Under the pieces are notes generated by a model, which saw only the letters and a list, made by a program, of their open reading frames with translations, ran no database searches and was not told where the DNA came from. Below are positions 21,065-29,968 of a stretch of 64,000 nt of DNA, one piece after another. How positions within the stretch are numbered: position 1 is the first letter of the stretch; each line of letters starts with the position of its first letter. The position numbers and the translations under genes are program-made. The stretch is from contig NZ_LN831029.1 of NCBI RefSeq assembly GCF_001457475.1, positions 1,860,001 through 1,924,000 of the forward strand. The letters run 5' to 3'. Origin of the DNA: Achromobacter xylosoxidans. Its GTDB lineage: Bacteria; Pseudomonadota; Gammaproteobacteria; Burkholderiales; Burkholderiaceae_B.

Positions 21065-22213
21065 TCAGAGCCGCTCCTGCATGATGCGGCGGTACCACTC
21101 GTGGAAGTGCTGCATGCCGTCTTCCATCGGCGACTGGTAGGGACCGGTCTCGTTCACGCCGCGCAACATCAGGGCCTTGCGGCCGGCGTCCATGCGCTCG
21201 GCGATCTCGTCGTCCTCGATCGCCGTTTCCATGTAGGCCGCGCGCTGCGCCTCGACGAACTCGCGCTCGAAGGCGGCGATTTCCTCGGGGTAGTAGAACT
21301 CGACCACGTTGACGGTTTCCTGCGGGCTCTTGGGATACAGCGTCGACAGCACCAGCACGTGCGGATACAGCTCGATCATGTGGGTCGGGAAATACGTGAC
21401 CCAGACCGCGCCGAAATCGGGCGCGTCGCCGTCGCGGAACGACAGCAGGCGATCGTGCCATTGCTTGTAGACGTCCGAACCCGGCTGGGCCAGCGCGTTG
21501 TGCACGCCGACTTTCTGCAGGCTGTACCAGTCGTTGAACTCCCAGGTCAGGTCGTCGCACGTGACGAAGCGGCCCAGGCCGGGGTGGAACGGGCCGACGT
21601 GGTAGTCCTCCAGGTACACCTCGATGAAGGTCTTCCAGTTGTAGTTGCACTGGTGCACTTCGACGTGGTCCAGCACGTAATCGCCGAAGTCGAACTCGGG
21701 CCGCGCGAACAGCGGCGCCATGTCGGCGGCCGGGTCGCGCGGGCCTTCGAACAGCAGGCCATGGCAATCACGCAGGCGGAACTTCTGCAGGTTCATGCAC
21801 GGCGTGGTCTCGAACTGCGGCGCGCCCAGCAGCTCGCCCTGGTTGTTGTAGGTCCAGCGGTGCAGCGGGCAGACGATGTTGCCGCCGGTGGCCTTGAGGC
21901 TGCCGTGCGAATTGCAATGGCCGGTGACGTCGCCGGCCTGGCCGCCCAGCATCAATGCCTGGCGGTGGCGGCAGACATTTGAGATGAGTTCAACGCCCTG
22001 CTGGTTGCGAACCAGCACGCGCCCTCCATTTTCCTGGGCCAAGGTGCGCCAATCCCCGACCTCGGGCACCAGCTTCTGGTGGCCGACGTACAGCGAGGAT
22101 TGCTTGAAAATGAGTTCTTGCTCGCGGGCAAAGAGGGCTTCGTCAAAATAAGCACTGACGGGTAGCTGGGTGCGAGCTGGCACAACATGTGCCATCCGAC
22201 CGATGTCGGTCAT
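21065..22213 (-). CDS. Rieske-type oxygenase, alpha subunit, with unusual cluster loop
   Basis: The 382-residue protein has a Rieske domain followed by a catalytic domain with a mononuclear iron site (EDYHVGPFHPGL gives two His). Such enzymes hydroxylate or demethylate small aromatic or quaternary amine substrates using electrons from a separate reductase, not seen nearby. The Rieske ligands C81-x-H83 and C115-x2-H118 (CPLHRW) are separated by 31 residues instead of the usual 15-17. The extra loop itself contains C100-x2-H103 at a normal distance from the first pair. The start at 22213 is supported by GGAGGG. Although next to the phosphonate genes it is convergent and separated by a terminator, so a link is only possible. 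Confidence 0.87.
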   Translation of the reverse strand: MTDIGRMAHVVPARTQLPVSAYFDEALFAREQELIFKQSSLYVGHQKLVPEVGDWRTLAQENGGRVLVRNQQGVELISNVCRHRQALMLGGQAGDVTGHCNSHGSLKATGGNIVCPLHRWTYNNQGELLGAPQFETTPCMNLQKFRLRDCHGLLFEGPRDPAADMAPLFARPEFDFGDYVLDHVEVHQCNYNWKTFIEVYLEDYHVGPFHPGLGRFVTCDDLTWEFNDWYSLQKVGVHNALAQPGSDVYKQWHDRLLSFRDGDAPDFGAVWVTYFPTHMIELYPHVLVLSTLYPKSPQETVNVVEFYYPEEIAAFEREFVEAQRAAYMETAIEDDEIAERMDAGRKALMLRGVNETGPYQSPMEDGMQHFHEWYRRIMQERL

Positions 22214-22644
22214 GATTCCCTCCGCTCGGATGAATATTTCCCCCAACGCCGCGCCCACTGTGTACTACGTACCAGCTGGGCTGACCTGCCCTCAAATGGG
22301 GGCCTCTTTCTGGGGCGGCCCGGCGTTAAAAAGCCAGGACGGCTTGAGCTTCGTCACATCCCCTGCCGCTGTTGCGACATTGTTGCGTCGCTGTTGCTTC
22401 ACCACTGCTGCTTCACTATTGCGCGTTTGCGCGCTGTCGTGTTTTGCAATCGCGGTATGCAAGAGGGGTGGCTAAATCCGTTCTGGCGCGAAGAAAAATC
22501 GGTGTCTGGCCGATCAAGTAAGCCGTCAATTGTACCCCAACCCTTTTCCCCACGCCCGTGAAGATCGGTGAAGCTTAGTGAAGATCCGGCCGCGCTGGTT
22601 TGACCGCGCGCAAAACCTGAATAACCTTGCGCATCGTAGGTTTT
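22214..22644. other. 431-bp intergenic region with phased TGTTGC repeats
   Basis: No convincing gene is present. The stretch contains three TGTTGC sequences at 22370, 22381 and 22392, spaced exactly 11 bp apart on the plus strand. Two of them fall within a GCGAC-N8-GTCGC inverted repeat (22374-22391). It includes the promoter region of the minus-strand Rieske gene on its left side and the 3' flank of the acyltransferase gene on its right side. Confidence 0.5.
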
Positions 22645-23655
22645 TCAGACCAGCCTGCGGGTGGCGGGATGGCGCCGCAGCAACCAGCTGCTGGCGGCGG
22701 ACAAGGCGAACACCGCCAGGGTCAACAGCGGCACGACCCAGGCGTCGCGGCGCGCGCCGCTGATGGCGCCGGCCCGGTGCGCCACATCCAGGAACACCGG
22801 ATGGATCAGGTAGACCCCGAAGGTCAGCGGAGCCAGCGACGCCAATCGTGGCAGCCGCGGCGACGAGACGATGAACTGGAATGCCGCCAGCGACATGAAC
22901 GGCACGGTCAGGCTGAAGTAGTCGTAGAAATAGGTGTTCAACGTTCGGTTGCTGGACATGGTGTACACGCCCAGGGCCGTGGCCGCCACGCTCGCGGCCA
23001 GCACCAGGGCCGGCCGTGGCACGCGCAGCTCGCCGTCGAAGATCTGGCGCCCGGCGACGAAATAGCCCAGGTAGGGCAGGAACCAGGTCAGGAAGAAACC
23101 GGGTTGCGCGCCGAGGGCGCGGCGATAGAGCGCATCGAGGATGGCCAGGCCCAGGATGCCCACCACCCACAGCGAACGCGAGCGCGGGCTGCTGCGCGCA
23201 TACAGCAGCCGCACCAGCGGCGCGAACAGGTACAGCCCCACGATCATGTAGAGATACCAGAGGTGGTAGTAGGGTTCCCCTTGGGCGACCTTGCGCGGCC
23301 AGAAGGAGAAATCGACGTGGCCGTCGTCCCACCAGTCCAGGCCGGTGCGCCAGGCCAGGTAGAACAGGCTCCAGAACACCAGCGGCGTCAGGATCCGCGT
23401 CGCCCGCTTGCTGTAGAAGCGGCGCGCGTCCTGCGGTTTGTCGGGATCGAGCAGCAGGGCGCCGCTGACCATCACGAACACCGGCACGCACCAGCGCGCC
23501 GCCGAATCGTAGAGATTGGCGGCCAGCCAGGCGCCATTGCCAAACGCCGCCGGTTCGCTGACGATCAGGGCGGCGCTGTGCAGCAGCACCACCGCCGCGG
23601 CGGCAAGCCAGCGGGCGGCATCCAGTCGGGCGTAGCGGTCATCGGTCAAAGGCAT
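22645..23655 (-). CDS. Acyltransferase 3 family membrane protein
   Basis: The 336-residue polytopic protein opens with RLDAARWLAAAAVVLLHSAAL, the conserved arginine-plus-histidine start of acyltransferase-3 (OafA/WecH-like) proteins, and has about ten membrane segments. A second conserved region is HLWYLYMIVGLYLFAPLVR. These enzymes transfer acetyl or other acyl groups to sugars of O-antigen, exopolysaccharide or osmoregulated glucans at the inner membrane. No polysaccharide locus lies beside it, so the acceptor is unknown. GGGAG precedes the start. Confidence 0.88.
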   Translation of the reverse strand: MPLTDDRYARLDAARWLAAAAVVLLHSAALIVSEPAAFGNGAWLAANLYDSAARWCVPVFVMVSGALLLDPDKPQDARRFYSKRATRILTPLVFWSLFYLAWRTGLDWWDDGHVDFSFWPRKVAQGEPYYHLWYLYMIVGLYLFAPLVRLLYARSSPRSRSLWVVGILGLAILDALYRRALGAQPGFFLTWFLPYLGYFVAGRQIFDGELRVPRPALVLAASVAATALGVYTMSSNRTLNTYFYDYFSLTVPFMSLAAFQFIVSSPRLPRLASLAPLTFGVYLIHPVFLDVAHRAGAISGARRDAWVVPLLTLAVFALSAASSWLLRRHPATRRLV

Positions 23656-23765
23656 CGGACTCCCGGAGACAAGTGAGGCGGGGGAGGGCGCGGCGGCCGT
23701 CCTCGCTTTTCACCTTAGCAGCCGGGGCGGCGCGGGTACTGTATCCAGGGGTTAGGTTGCGCATG

Positions 23766-23798
23766 AAAAACCGACAGGGCCGCGCGGGCGCTGTCGGT
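23766..23798 (-). terminator. Intrinsic terminator of the Bug-protein gene
   Basis: On the minus strand the stem ACCGACAG / CTGTCGGT (arms at 23791-23798 and 23770-23777) is followed by a T-run (A-run at 23766-23770 on the plus strand). It lies about 75 bp beyond the stop of the binding-protein gene. Confidence 0.75.
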
Positions 23799-23872
23799 CT
23801 AGGGGCGCCCTGGGCGCAGGTTCGCGGACGTTGCGGGTCCGTGAACCTTTTGTCACGAAACGGCGGTGGCCG

Positions 23873-24841
23873 TCATTGCAGGACGATATTGGCCTGCTTG
23901 ATCAGCTGCGACACGATGGGCTGCTCGTTCCTGATCTGCCGGGCCAATTCCGACGGGCTGCCGGAACGCGGGTCGATGCCCATCTCCAGCATGCGCTTTT
24001 TCACGGCTTCGTCCTTGAGCGTATCTGCCAGGGCCGCCTGCAGCTTTTCCAGCACCGGGGCCGGCGTGCCCTTGGGCGCCACGAAGCTGAACCAGGCGGT
24101 CATGTCGAAGCCCGCGTAGCCCTGCTCGGCCAGGGTCGGCAGTTTCGATTCGGTGGCCAGGCGGTTGGGGCTGGTGATGGCGAACACCTTGACCTTGCCG
24201 GCCTCGGCCTGCGGCATGCCGGTGGCGACCATGTCGAAGAACAGGTCGACGTCGCCGCTGATCAGCGCCGGCAGGGCCTGGGTCGCGCCCTTGAACGGCA
24301 CGTGCAGGATGTCGATGCCGGCGCGTTCCTTGAACAGTTCGCCCGCCAAGTGCGACGAGGTGCCGGCGCCGAAGGTGGCAAAGGTCAGCTTGCCCGGATT
24401 CTGCTTGGCGTACGCGACCACGTCCGCCGTGCTGTTGAACGGCCGCTTGGGGCTGGACAGCAGCACCAGCGGGCCCACGCCGACCATGCCGATCGGCGCG
24501 AAACCGTCGGGATCGTAGGGCAGTTCCTTATACAGGTAGCGGTTGGTCACCAGGGTGGAGTTGGTGGCCATCAGGATGGTGTAGCCGTCCGGCGCCTCGC
24601 GCGCGACGAAGGCGGCGCCGATCGAGGTGCCGGCGCCCGCCTTGTTCTCGACGATCATGGGCTGTCCCAGCGTCTTGGCCATGCGCTCGGCCAGCACCCG
24701 GGTCAGTACGTCGGTGGCGCCGCCGGCCGGGAACGGCGATACGACCTTGATCGGACGCGACGGATAGGAATCGGCCTGGGCGCCCAGCGCGGCGACGCTG
24801 AGCAGTAAACCCGCCAGGAATGGATAGCGCTTGCGAATCAT
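23873..24841 (-). CDS. Bug-family (TctC-type) periplasmic solute-binding protein
   Basis: The 322-residue protein has a signal peptide (MIRKRYPFLAGLLLSVAALGAQA) and then the typical Bug opening SYPSRPIKVVSPFPAGGATDVLTRVLAERM. Further motifs are VENKAGAGTSIGAAFVAREAPDGYT and FATFGAGTSSHLAGELF. Bug proteins are extremely numerous in Bordetella and Achromobacter. They bind carboxylates, amino acids or nicotinate-like ligands for tripartite tricarboxylate transporters or signalling. No TctAB membrane genes are here, so this is an orphan. The start at 24841 has AAGGGG upstream. It is divergent from an IclR regulator that probably controls it. Confidence 0.93.
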   Translation of the reverse strand: MIRKRYPFLAGLLLSVAALGAQADSYPSRPIKVVSPFPAGGATDVLTRVLAERMAKTLGQPMIVENKAGAGTSIGAAFVAREAPDGYTILMATNSTLVTNRYLYKELPYDPDGFAPIGMVGVGPLVLLSSPKRPFNSTADVVAYAKQNPGKLTFATFGAGTSSHLAGELFKERAGIDILHVPFKGATQALPALISGDVDLFFDMVATGMPQAEAGKVKVFAITSPNRLATESKLPTLAEQGYAGFDMTAWFSFVAPKGTPAPVLEKLQAALADTLKDEAVKKRMLEMGIDPRSGSPSELARQIRNEQPIVSQLIKQANIVLQ

Positions 24842-24868
24842 GTTTTCCCCTTGAAATCGCGTGTGTGT

Positions 24869-24910
24869 TAAATTCCGAATATTGGAATTTAGTTTTGTTA
24901 TTCGAAATAA
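24869..24910. promoter_or_regulatory. Two palindromes in the Bug/IclR divergent promoter
   Basis: TAAATTCC-gaatatt-GGAATTTA (24869-24891) is a perfect 8-bp inverted repeat. A second, TTATT-cga-AATAA (24898-24910), follows 6 bp later. IclR proteins bind AT-rich palindromes as dimers of dimers, so a pair of operators in their own divergent promoter is expected. The binding assignment is an inference. Confidence 0.6.
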
Positions 24911-24934
24911 ACTATAAAAACGAAGCGAATAGAA

Positions 24935-25789
24935 ATGCAATCTTTTTCTGACCCCAAGCGCATTCCCCATCCCGCCGCCAAGCCCGACCAGAAGCTTGAA
25001 TTGAGCGCGCCGGCGCGCCGCAAGCGGCCGGGGGCCGTGGGCGAGGGGCCGGTATCACCGGATTTCATCACCGCGCTGGCGCGCGGGCTGGAGGTGCTGC
25101 GCTGTTTCCGGCCCGGCGTGGCGGCGCTGGGCAACCTGGATCTGGCCCGCCTGACCGGCCTGCCCAAGCCCACCATCAGCCGCATTACCTACACCCTCAC
25201 CGAACTGGGCTACCTGCGCTATCACCCCGATACCGGCAAGTACTCGCCCGGCTACGGCGTGCTGGCGCTGGGTTTCGGCCTGCTGGCCGGACTGGAGGTG
25301 CGCGAGTTGGCCAAGGCCTCGATGACCGATCTGGCGCGCGAGACTGGCGGCGCGGTGGCGCTGGGGGCGTTCGACGGCGATGCCATGACCTACGTCGAGG
25401 CCATCCACGGATCGTCCGCCCTGTACCTGCGGCTGCCGGTCGGCTACCGCGCCAGCCTCGACAGCGCCATGGGCCGCGCCTATCTCGCCAGCCTGCCGGC
25501 GGCCGCCTGTGCCGACGTGCTGGAACGGCTGGGGCCGGCGGCGCCGGCGCCTGCCGCCATCGAGCGCGCCCGCGCCGAACTGCGCGACACCGGCTGCTGC
25601 TTCGCGATCGGCGAGTGGCAGTCCGGCATCAACGCGGTCGCCGTGCCCTTCGTGTCGATAACGGGCGAGGGGGTGTTCGTCATGAGCTGCGGCGGGCCGG
25701 AAGGCTTGTTGCCCGAAGCCGGCCTGCGCACCCATGTGGCGCCGGCGCTGCGGGCCGCGATCGCGGGGTTGGCGGGGGCTTGCGCCTGA
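24935..25789 (+). CDS. IclR-family transcriptional regulator
   Basis: The 284-residue protein has an unstructured, charged 45-residue head. An IclR winged helix follows (ITALARGLEVLRCFRP ... LARLTGLPKPTISRITYTLTELGYL), then the IclR effector domain (GYRASLDSAMGRAYLASL). IclR proteins act as repressors or activators of catabolic genes in response to small acids. It is divergent from the orphan Bug protein gene with paired palindromes between, so it probably controls that gene and itself. No good ribosome-binding site lies before the ATG at 24935; a start further in, near the helix-turn-helix, is possible. Confidence 0.9.
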   Translation: MQSFSDPKRIPHPAAKPDQKLELSAPARRKRPGAVGEGPVSPDFITALARGLEVLRCFRPGVAALGNLDLARLTGLPKPTISRITYTLTELGYLRYHPDTGKYSPGYGVLALGFGLLAGLEVRELAKASMTDLARETGGAVALGAFDGDAMTYVEAIHGSSALYLRLPVGYRASLDSAMGRAYLASLPAAACADVLERLGPAAPAPAAIERARAELRDTGCCFAIGEWQSGINAVAVPFVSITGEGVFVMSCGGPEGLLPEAGLRTHVAPALRAAIAGLAGACA

Positions 25790-25871
25790 GACCGCGGGCG
25801 CATCGGGATGTGTCCTTGGTATCTCGTACAATTCACGGATTGATCCACCCCTAGCGCCCTCGGAGACCCGT

Positions 25872-26138
25872 TTGGCCAAACCCGCACAAGCCGATCCGCA
25901 GACCGACGACCGTCCCTTGCCCCAGGATTTCGAAACGGCCCTGGCCGAACTCGAATCGCTGGTCGCGGCCATGGAAGACGGTTCGCTGCCGCTCGAGCAA
26001 TCGCTGGCCGCGTACCGTCGCGGCGTGGCGTTGACGCGCGTCTGCCAGGACCGCCTGGCCCAGGCCGAACAGCAGGTCAAGGTCCTCGAGGGCGACCTGC
26101 TGCGCCCGCTGGATCCGGCGGCGCTGGATGACGAATAA
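25872..26138 (+). CDS. xseB: Exodeoxyribonuclease VII small subunit
   Basis: The 88-residue protein carries the XseB signature QDFETALAELESLVAAMEDGSLPLEQSLAAYRRGV and forms a small helical hairpin. It joins XseA to make exonuclease VII, a single-strand DNA nuclease. The start is a TTG at 25872 with GGAG 6 bp upstream; no suitable ATG lies before the conserved region. It opens the operon xseB-ispA-dxs, a gene order widespread in proteobacteria, and overlaps the probable ispA start by 11 bp. Confidence 0.92.
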   Translation: MAKPAQADPQTDDRPLPQDFETALAELESLVAAMEDGSLPLEQSLAAYRRGVALTRVCQDRLAQAEQQVKVLEGDLLRPLDPAALDDE

Positions 26139-27057
26139 GAATCGGATGAAGCAAATACAACTCGCTTTCCCGGAGTGGCTGCAGGGCCGCGTGCGGCATG
26201 TCGAAGACGTGCTCGACGACCTCCTGCCGCCTGCCGACGCCGTGCCCGCCCGCCTGCACGAAGCCATGCGTTACGCCGTGCTCGGCGGCGGCAAGCGGGT
26301 GCGCGCCGCGCTGGTCTACGCCGCCGGCCAGGCCTGCCCGGTCAGCGGCAGCGTGCTGGCCGTCGAGGCCTCCCTGGACCGCGCCGCCGCGGCGGTGGAA
26401 CTGATCCACGCCTACTCGCTGGTGCACGACGACCTGCCCTGCATGGACGACGACGTTCTGCGCCGCGGCCGTCCCACCACCCACGTGCAGTTCGACGAAG
26501 CCACCGCCATGCTGGCTGGCGACGCGCTGCAGCCGCTGGCCTTCGAATTGCTGGCCTCCATGCCGATCGCCCCGGCGCTGATCGTGCAGGCCACGCAGTC
26601 GCTGGCGCGCGCCGCGGGCAGCCAGGGCATGGCCGGCGGCCAGGCCATAGACCTGTTCAGCGTCGGCCGTTCGCTGTCGCGCGACGACCTGCAACTGATG
26701 CACAGCATGAAGACCGGCGCCATGCTGGCCTGCAGCGTGGCGCTGGGCGGCATCGTCGCCGGCGCCAGCTCGGCTTCGCGCCAGGCGCTGGACGTCTATG
26801 CGCAGGCCATGGGGCTGGCGTTCCAGGTGGTGGATGACATCCTCGACGTGACCGCCGATTCCACCAGCCTGGGCAAGACGCCGGGCAAGGACGCTGCCGA
26901 AAACAAGCCGACCTACGTTTCGCTGCTGGGCCTGGACGAGGCCCGCGCCTTTGCCGGCGAGCTGCGCGAAGCCGCGCTGGCCGCGCTCGAGCCGTTGGGC
27001 GATGCCGGTTCGCGCCTGGCCGAACTGGCCGATTTCATCGTCCTTCGAGATCGCTGA
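26128..27057 (+). CDS. ispA: Farnesyl diphosphate synthase (geranyltranstransferase)
   Basis: The 309-residue prenyltransferase condenses dimethylallyl/geranyl diphosphate with isopentenyl diphosphate to make farnesyl diphosphate. The two Asp-rich motifs are seen: [17 protein letters not shown] (first, with the DDxxxxD spacing of short-chain bacterial enzymes) and VVDDILD (second). [15 protein letters not shown] gives the conserved Lys/Arg. The ATG at 26128 lies inside the end of xseB; a second ATG at 26146 (MKQIQLAF) is an equally plausible start. It is translationally close to xseB and 53 bp from dxs. Confidence 0.95.
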   Translation: MTNKNRMKQIQLAFPEWLQGRVRHVEDVLDDLLPPADAVPARLHEAMRYAVLGGGKRVRAALVYAAGQACPVSGSVLAVEASLDRAAAAVELIHAYSLVHDDLPCMDDDVLRRGRPTTHVQFDEATAMLAGDALQPLAFELLASMPIAPALIVQATQSLARAAGSQGMAGGQAIDLFSVGRSLSRDDLQLMHSMKTGAMLACSVALGGIVAGASSASRQALDVYAQAMGLAFQVVDDILDVTADSTSLGKTPGKDAAENKPTYVSLLGLDEARAFAGELREAALAALEPLGDAGSRLAELADFIVLRDR

Positions 27058-27110
27058 ACCGTGACCCGTCCGGGCTGGCCGCAGGCCGGGCATACGAACC
27101 CCATACAAGC

Positions 27111-28973
27111 ATGACGACAGAATTACTGGACCGCATCCAATCCCCGGCAGACCTCAAGCGCCTGGATCGTCGCGAGCTCAAGCGGCTGGCCGACGAGTTG
27201 CGTGGCTTCGTGCTGGAGTCGGTCTCCAAGACCGGCGGCCACCTGTCGTCGAACCTGGGCACGGTGGAACTGACGCTGGCGCTGCACCAGGTCTTCGACA
27301 CGCCGCATGACCGCATCGTCTGGGACGTGGGCCACCAATCCTATCCGCACAAGATCCTCACCGGACGCCGCGCCGGCATGGCCAAGCTGCGCCAGGTGGG
27401 TGGCATTTCGGGCTTTCCCAAGCGCAGCGAATCCGAGTACGACGCCTTTGGCACCGCGCATTCGTCCACTTCGATCTCGGCCGCGCTGGGCATGGCGGTG
27501 GCCTCGCGCAACGCCGGCGTGCAGCGCCAGCACATCGCCGTGATCGGCGACGGCGCGATGTCCGCCGGCATGGCCTTCGAGGCCATGAACAATGCCGGCG
27601 TCACCGCCGACATCAACCTGCTGGTGATCCTGAACGACAACGACATGTCGATCTCGCCGCCGGTGGGGGCGCTGAACCGCTACCTGGCGCGCCTGATGTC
27701 CGGCCGCTTCTACGCCGCCGCCAAGAACGTCGGCCGCGCCGTGCTGCAACACGTGCCGCCGGTGCTGGAGCTGGCGCGCCGCTTCGAGGAACATGCCAAG
27801 GGCATGGTCACGCCGGCCACGCTGTTCGAGGAATTCGGCTTCAACTACGTCGGCCCGATCGACGGCCACGACCTCGATGCGCTGGTGCCGACGCTGCAGA
27901 ACCTGAAGGCGCTGCAAGGGCTGCAGTTCCTGCACGTGGTCACCAAGAAAGGGCAGGGCTACAAGCTGGCCGAGGCCGACCCGGTGCTGTACCACGGCCC
28001 GGGCAAGTTCGATCCCGCCGTCGGCATCCAGCAATCCAAGGCGCCCGGCAAGCGCACCTTCACCCAGGTGTTCAGCGACTGGCTCTGCGACATGGGCCAG
28101 CAGGATCCGCGCCTGGTGGCTGTCACGCCCGCCATGCGCGAAGGCAGCGGTCTGGTCGAATTCGAAAAGCGCTTCCCGCAACGCTACTTCGACGTCGGCA
28201 TCGCCGAGCAGCACGCCGTGACGTTCGCCGCCGGCGTCGCCTGCGAAGCGCAGAAGCCGGTGCTGGCGATCTACTCGACCTTCCTGCAGCGCGGTTACGA
28301 CCAGTTGATCCACGACGTGGCGCTACAGAACCTGGACGTCACCTTCGCGCTCGACCGCGCCGGCATCGTCGGCGCCGACGGCGCCACCCACGCCGGCAAC
28401 TACGACACCGCCTTCCTGCGCTGCGTGCCAAACATGGTGGTGGCCACGCCCTCGGACGAAAACGAAACCCGCCTGCTGCTGTCCACCTGTTATCAGTATC
28501 CCGGCCCCGCGTCGGTCCGCTATCCGCGCGGCGCGGGCTGCGGCGCGGCCGAGACGGCCGGCCTGGATACGGTCGAGCTGGGCCGCGGCGTGGTGCGGCG
28601 CGAAGGCCGCAAGATCGCCATCCTCGGCTTCGGCACGCTGCTGCAGCCGGCGCTGGCGGTGGCCGAAAAGCTGGATGCCACCGTGGCCGACATGCGCTTC
28701 GTCAAGCCGATCGACCGCGCGCTGATCCTCGACCTGGCCAGCCGCCACGACGCGCTGGTGACGATCGAGGACGCCGCGATCATGGGCGGCGCTGGCAGCG
28801 CGGTGCTGGAGGTGCTGGCCGCCGAAGGCGTCTCGATTCCGGTGCTGCAACTGGGCTTCCCCGACGAATTCATCGACCACGGCGATCAGTTGGCGCTGCT
28901 GGCCGGGATCGGCCTGGATGCCGCGGGCATCGAGCAATCGATCCGGACCCGCTACGCCGCGCTGCTGGCCTGA
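27111..28973 (+). CDS. dxs: 1-deoxy-D-xylulose-5-phosphate synthase
   Basis: The 620-residue thiamine-diphosphate enzyme makes DXP from pyruvate and glyceraldehyde 3-phosphate, the first step of the MEP isoprenoid pathway. Seen are the N-terminal [21 protein letters not shown], the cofactor motif [18 protein letters not shown]...LNDNDMS, and the C-terminal transketolase part with [15 protein letters not shown] and [15 protein letters not shown]. Length equals that of the E. coli enzyme. It lies downstream of ispA in the same operon, so early and late steps of isoprenoid chain synthesis are co-transcribed. A start by ATG at 27111 gives the standard N-terminus. Confidence 0.97.
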   Translation: MTTELLDRIQSPADLKRLDRRELKRLADELRGFVLESVSKTGGHLSSNLGTVELTLALHQVFDTPHDRIVWDVGHQSYPHKILTGRRAGMAKLRQVGGISGFPKRSESEYDAFGTAHSSTSISAALGMAVASRNAGVQRQHIAVIGDGAMSAGMAFEAMNNAGVTADINLLVILNDNDMSISPPVGALNRYLARLMSGRFYAAAKNVGRAVLQHVPPVLELARRFEEHAKGMVTPATLFEEFGFNYVGPIDGHDLDALVPTLQNLKALQGLQFLHVVTKKGQGYKLAEADPVLYHGPGKFDPAVGIQQSKAPGKRTFTQVFSDWLCDMGQQDPRLVAVTPAMREGSGLVEFEKRFPQRYFDVGIAEQHAVTFAAGVACEAQKPVLAIYSTFLQRGYDQLIHDVALQNLDVTFALDRAGIVGADGATHAGNYDTAFLRCVPNMVVATPSDENETRLLLSTCYQYPGPASVRYPRGAGCGAAETAGLDTVELGRGVVRREGRKIAILGFGTLLQPALAVAEKLDATVADMRFVKPIDRALILDLASRHDALVTIEDAAIMGGAGSAVLEVLAAEGVSIPVLQLGFPDEFIDHGDQLALLAGIGLDAAGIEQSIRTRYAALLA

Positions 28974-29163
28974 TTGCGCGCACCCACGGACCGGCCCGGT
29001 GGTTTGGTCCGTGTGGCGAAACAGTGTGTTCCGGCCCCGACAGCCTACGAATGAAAGGGTTTTCCCTGGCGCTGGCGGCACTTTGGGCGATAATGGCCCC
29101 CTCTTAAAGATTCCTGGGTCTGCGTGTTTACGCCACGCTCGTCGCCCAGACAGGTAAGCCGAA

Positions 29164-29961
29164 ATGAATTCTCCGATCGACCCCGCCATCGTGATGCCCG
29201 ACGTCCAGAGCTCGACGGACACGCGGCACATCCCGATCCAGCGCGTGGGCATCCGTGGCGTGCGCCACCCCATGCTCATCGAGAACGCCGACGGTTCGCC
29301 CCAGGGCACCGTGGCCAACTGGACCCTGACGGTGGCGCTGCCCCCCGAAGAAAAAGGGACGCACATGTCCCGCTTCGTGGCGCTGCTGGAAAAGTACCGC
29401 AGCACTCCCATGACGCCGACGCTGTTCCGCGCCATGGCGGCCGACATGCTGCCGCTGCTGCATGCCGAGCGCGGCGACATCACCGCGGCTTTCCCGTACT
29501 TCATCAACAAGTCGGCGCCGATCTCCGGCGTGCAGAGCCTGCTGGACTACGAAGTGCAGTGGATCGCCCGCGCCCAGGGCGACCAGGTTGAGTTCGAGCT
29601 GGTGGTGCAGGTGCCGGTGACCAGCCTGTGCCCGTGTTCCAAGGCCATCTCCGAATACGGCGCGCACAACCAGCGCTCGCACGTGACGGTCTCGGCCATC
29701 CTGGAATCCGACATCAGCATGGACGGCGTCATCCGCCTGATCGAAGACGAAGGCTCGTGTGAGCTCTGGGGCCTGCTCAAGCGCCCCGACGAGAAGTACG
29801 TCACCGAACGCGCCTACGACAACCCCAAGTTCGTCGAGGACCTGGTGCGCGACGTGGCGGCCCGCCTGAACGCGCATCCCGGCATCGCGCGCTACCGCGT
29901 CGAGGCCGAGAACTTCGAATCGATCCACAACCACTCGGCCTACGCCGTGGTGGAAGGCTGA
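29164..29961 (+). CDS. folE2: GTP cyclohydrolase IB
   Basis: The 265-residue protein is a FolE2-type GTP cyclohydrolase, which makes 7,8-dihydroneopterin triphosphate for folate synthesis. The typical motif [23 protein letters not shown] includes the catalytic/metal cysteine, and the N-terminal VGIRGVRHP and C-terminal [16 protein letters not shown] are family hallmarks. Unlike FolE it can use Mn2+ or other metals. In some bacteria it is a zinc-starvation gene; here no Zur-like palindrome was seen in the 190 bp upstream. A GATAAT at 29089-29094 may be the -10. The DUF817 gene follows 7 bp downstream. Confidence 0.95.
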   Translation: MNSPIDPAIVMPDVQSSTDTRHIPIQRVGIRGVRHPMLIENADGSPQGTVANWTLTVALPPEEKGTHMSRFVALLEKYRSTPMTPTLFRAMAADMLPLLHAERGDITAAFPYFINKSAPISGVQSLLDYEVQWIARAQGDQVEFELVVQVPVTSLCPCSKAISEYGAHNQRSHVTVSAILESDISMDGVIRLIEDEGSCELWGLLKRPDEKYVTERAYDNPKFVEDLVRDVAARLNAHPGIARYRVEAENFESIHNHSAYAVVEG

Positions 29962-29968
29962 GTCCTCC

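Noticed and set aside
28974..29163. Zur operator in front of folE2
   Set aside because: No inverted TGTTATA/TATAACA-like pair is visible; only a possible -10 is seen.
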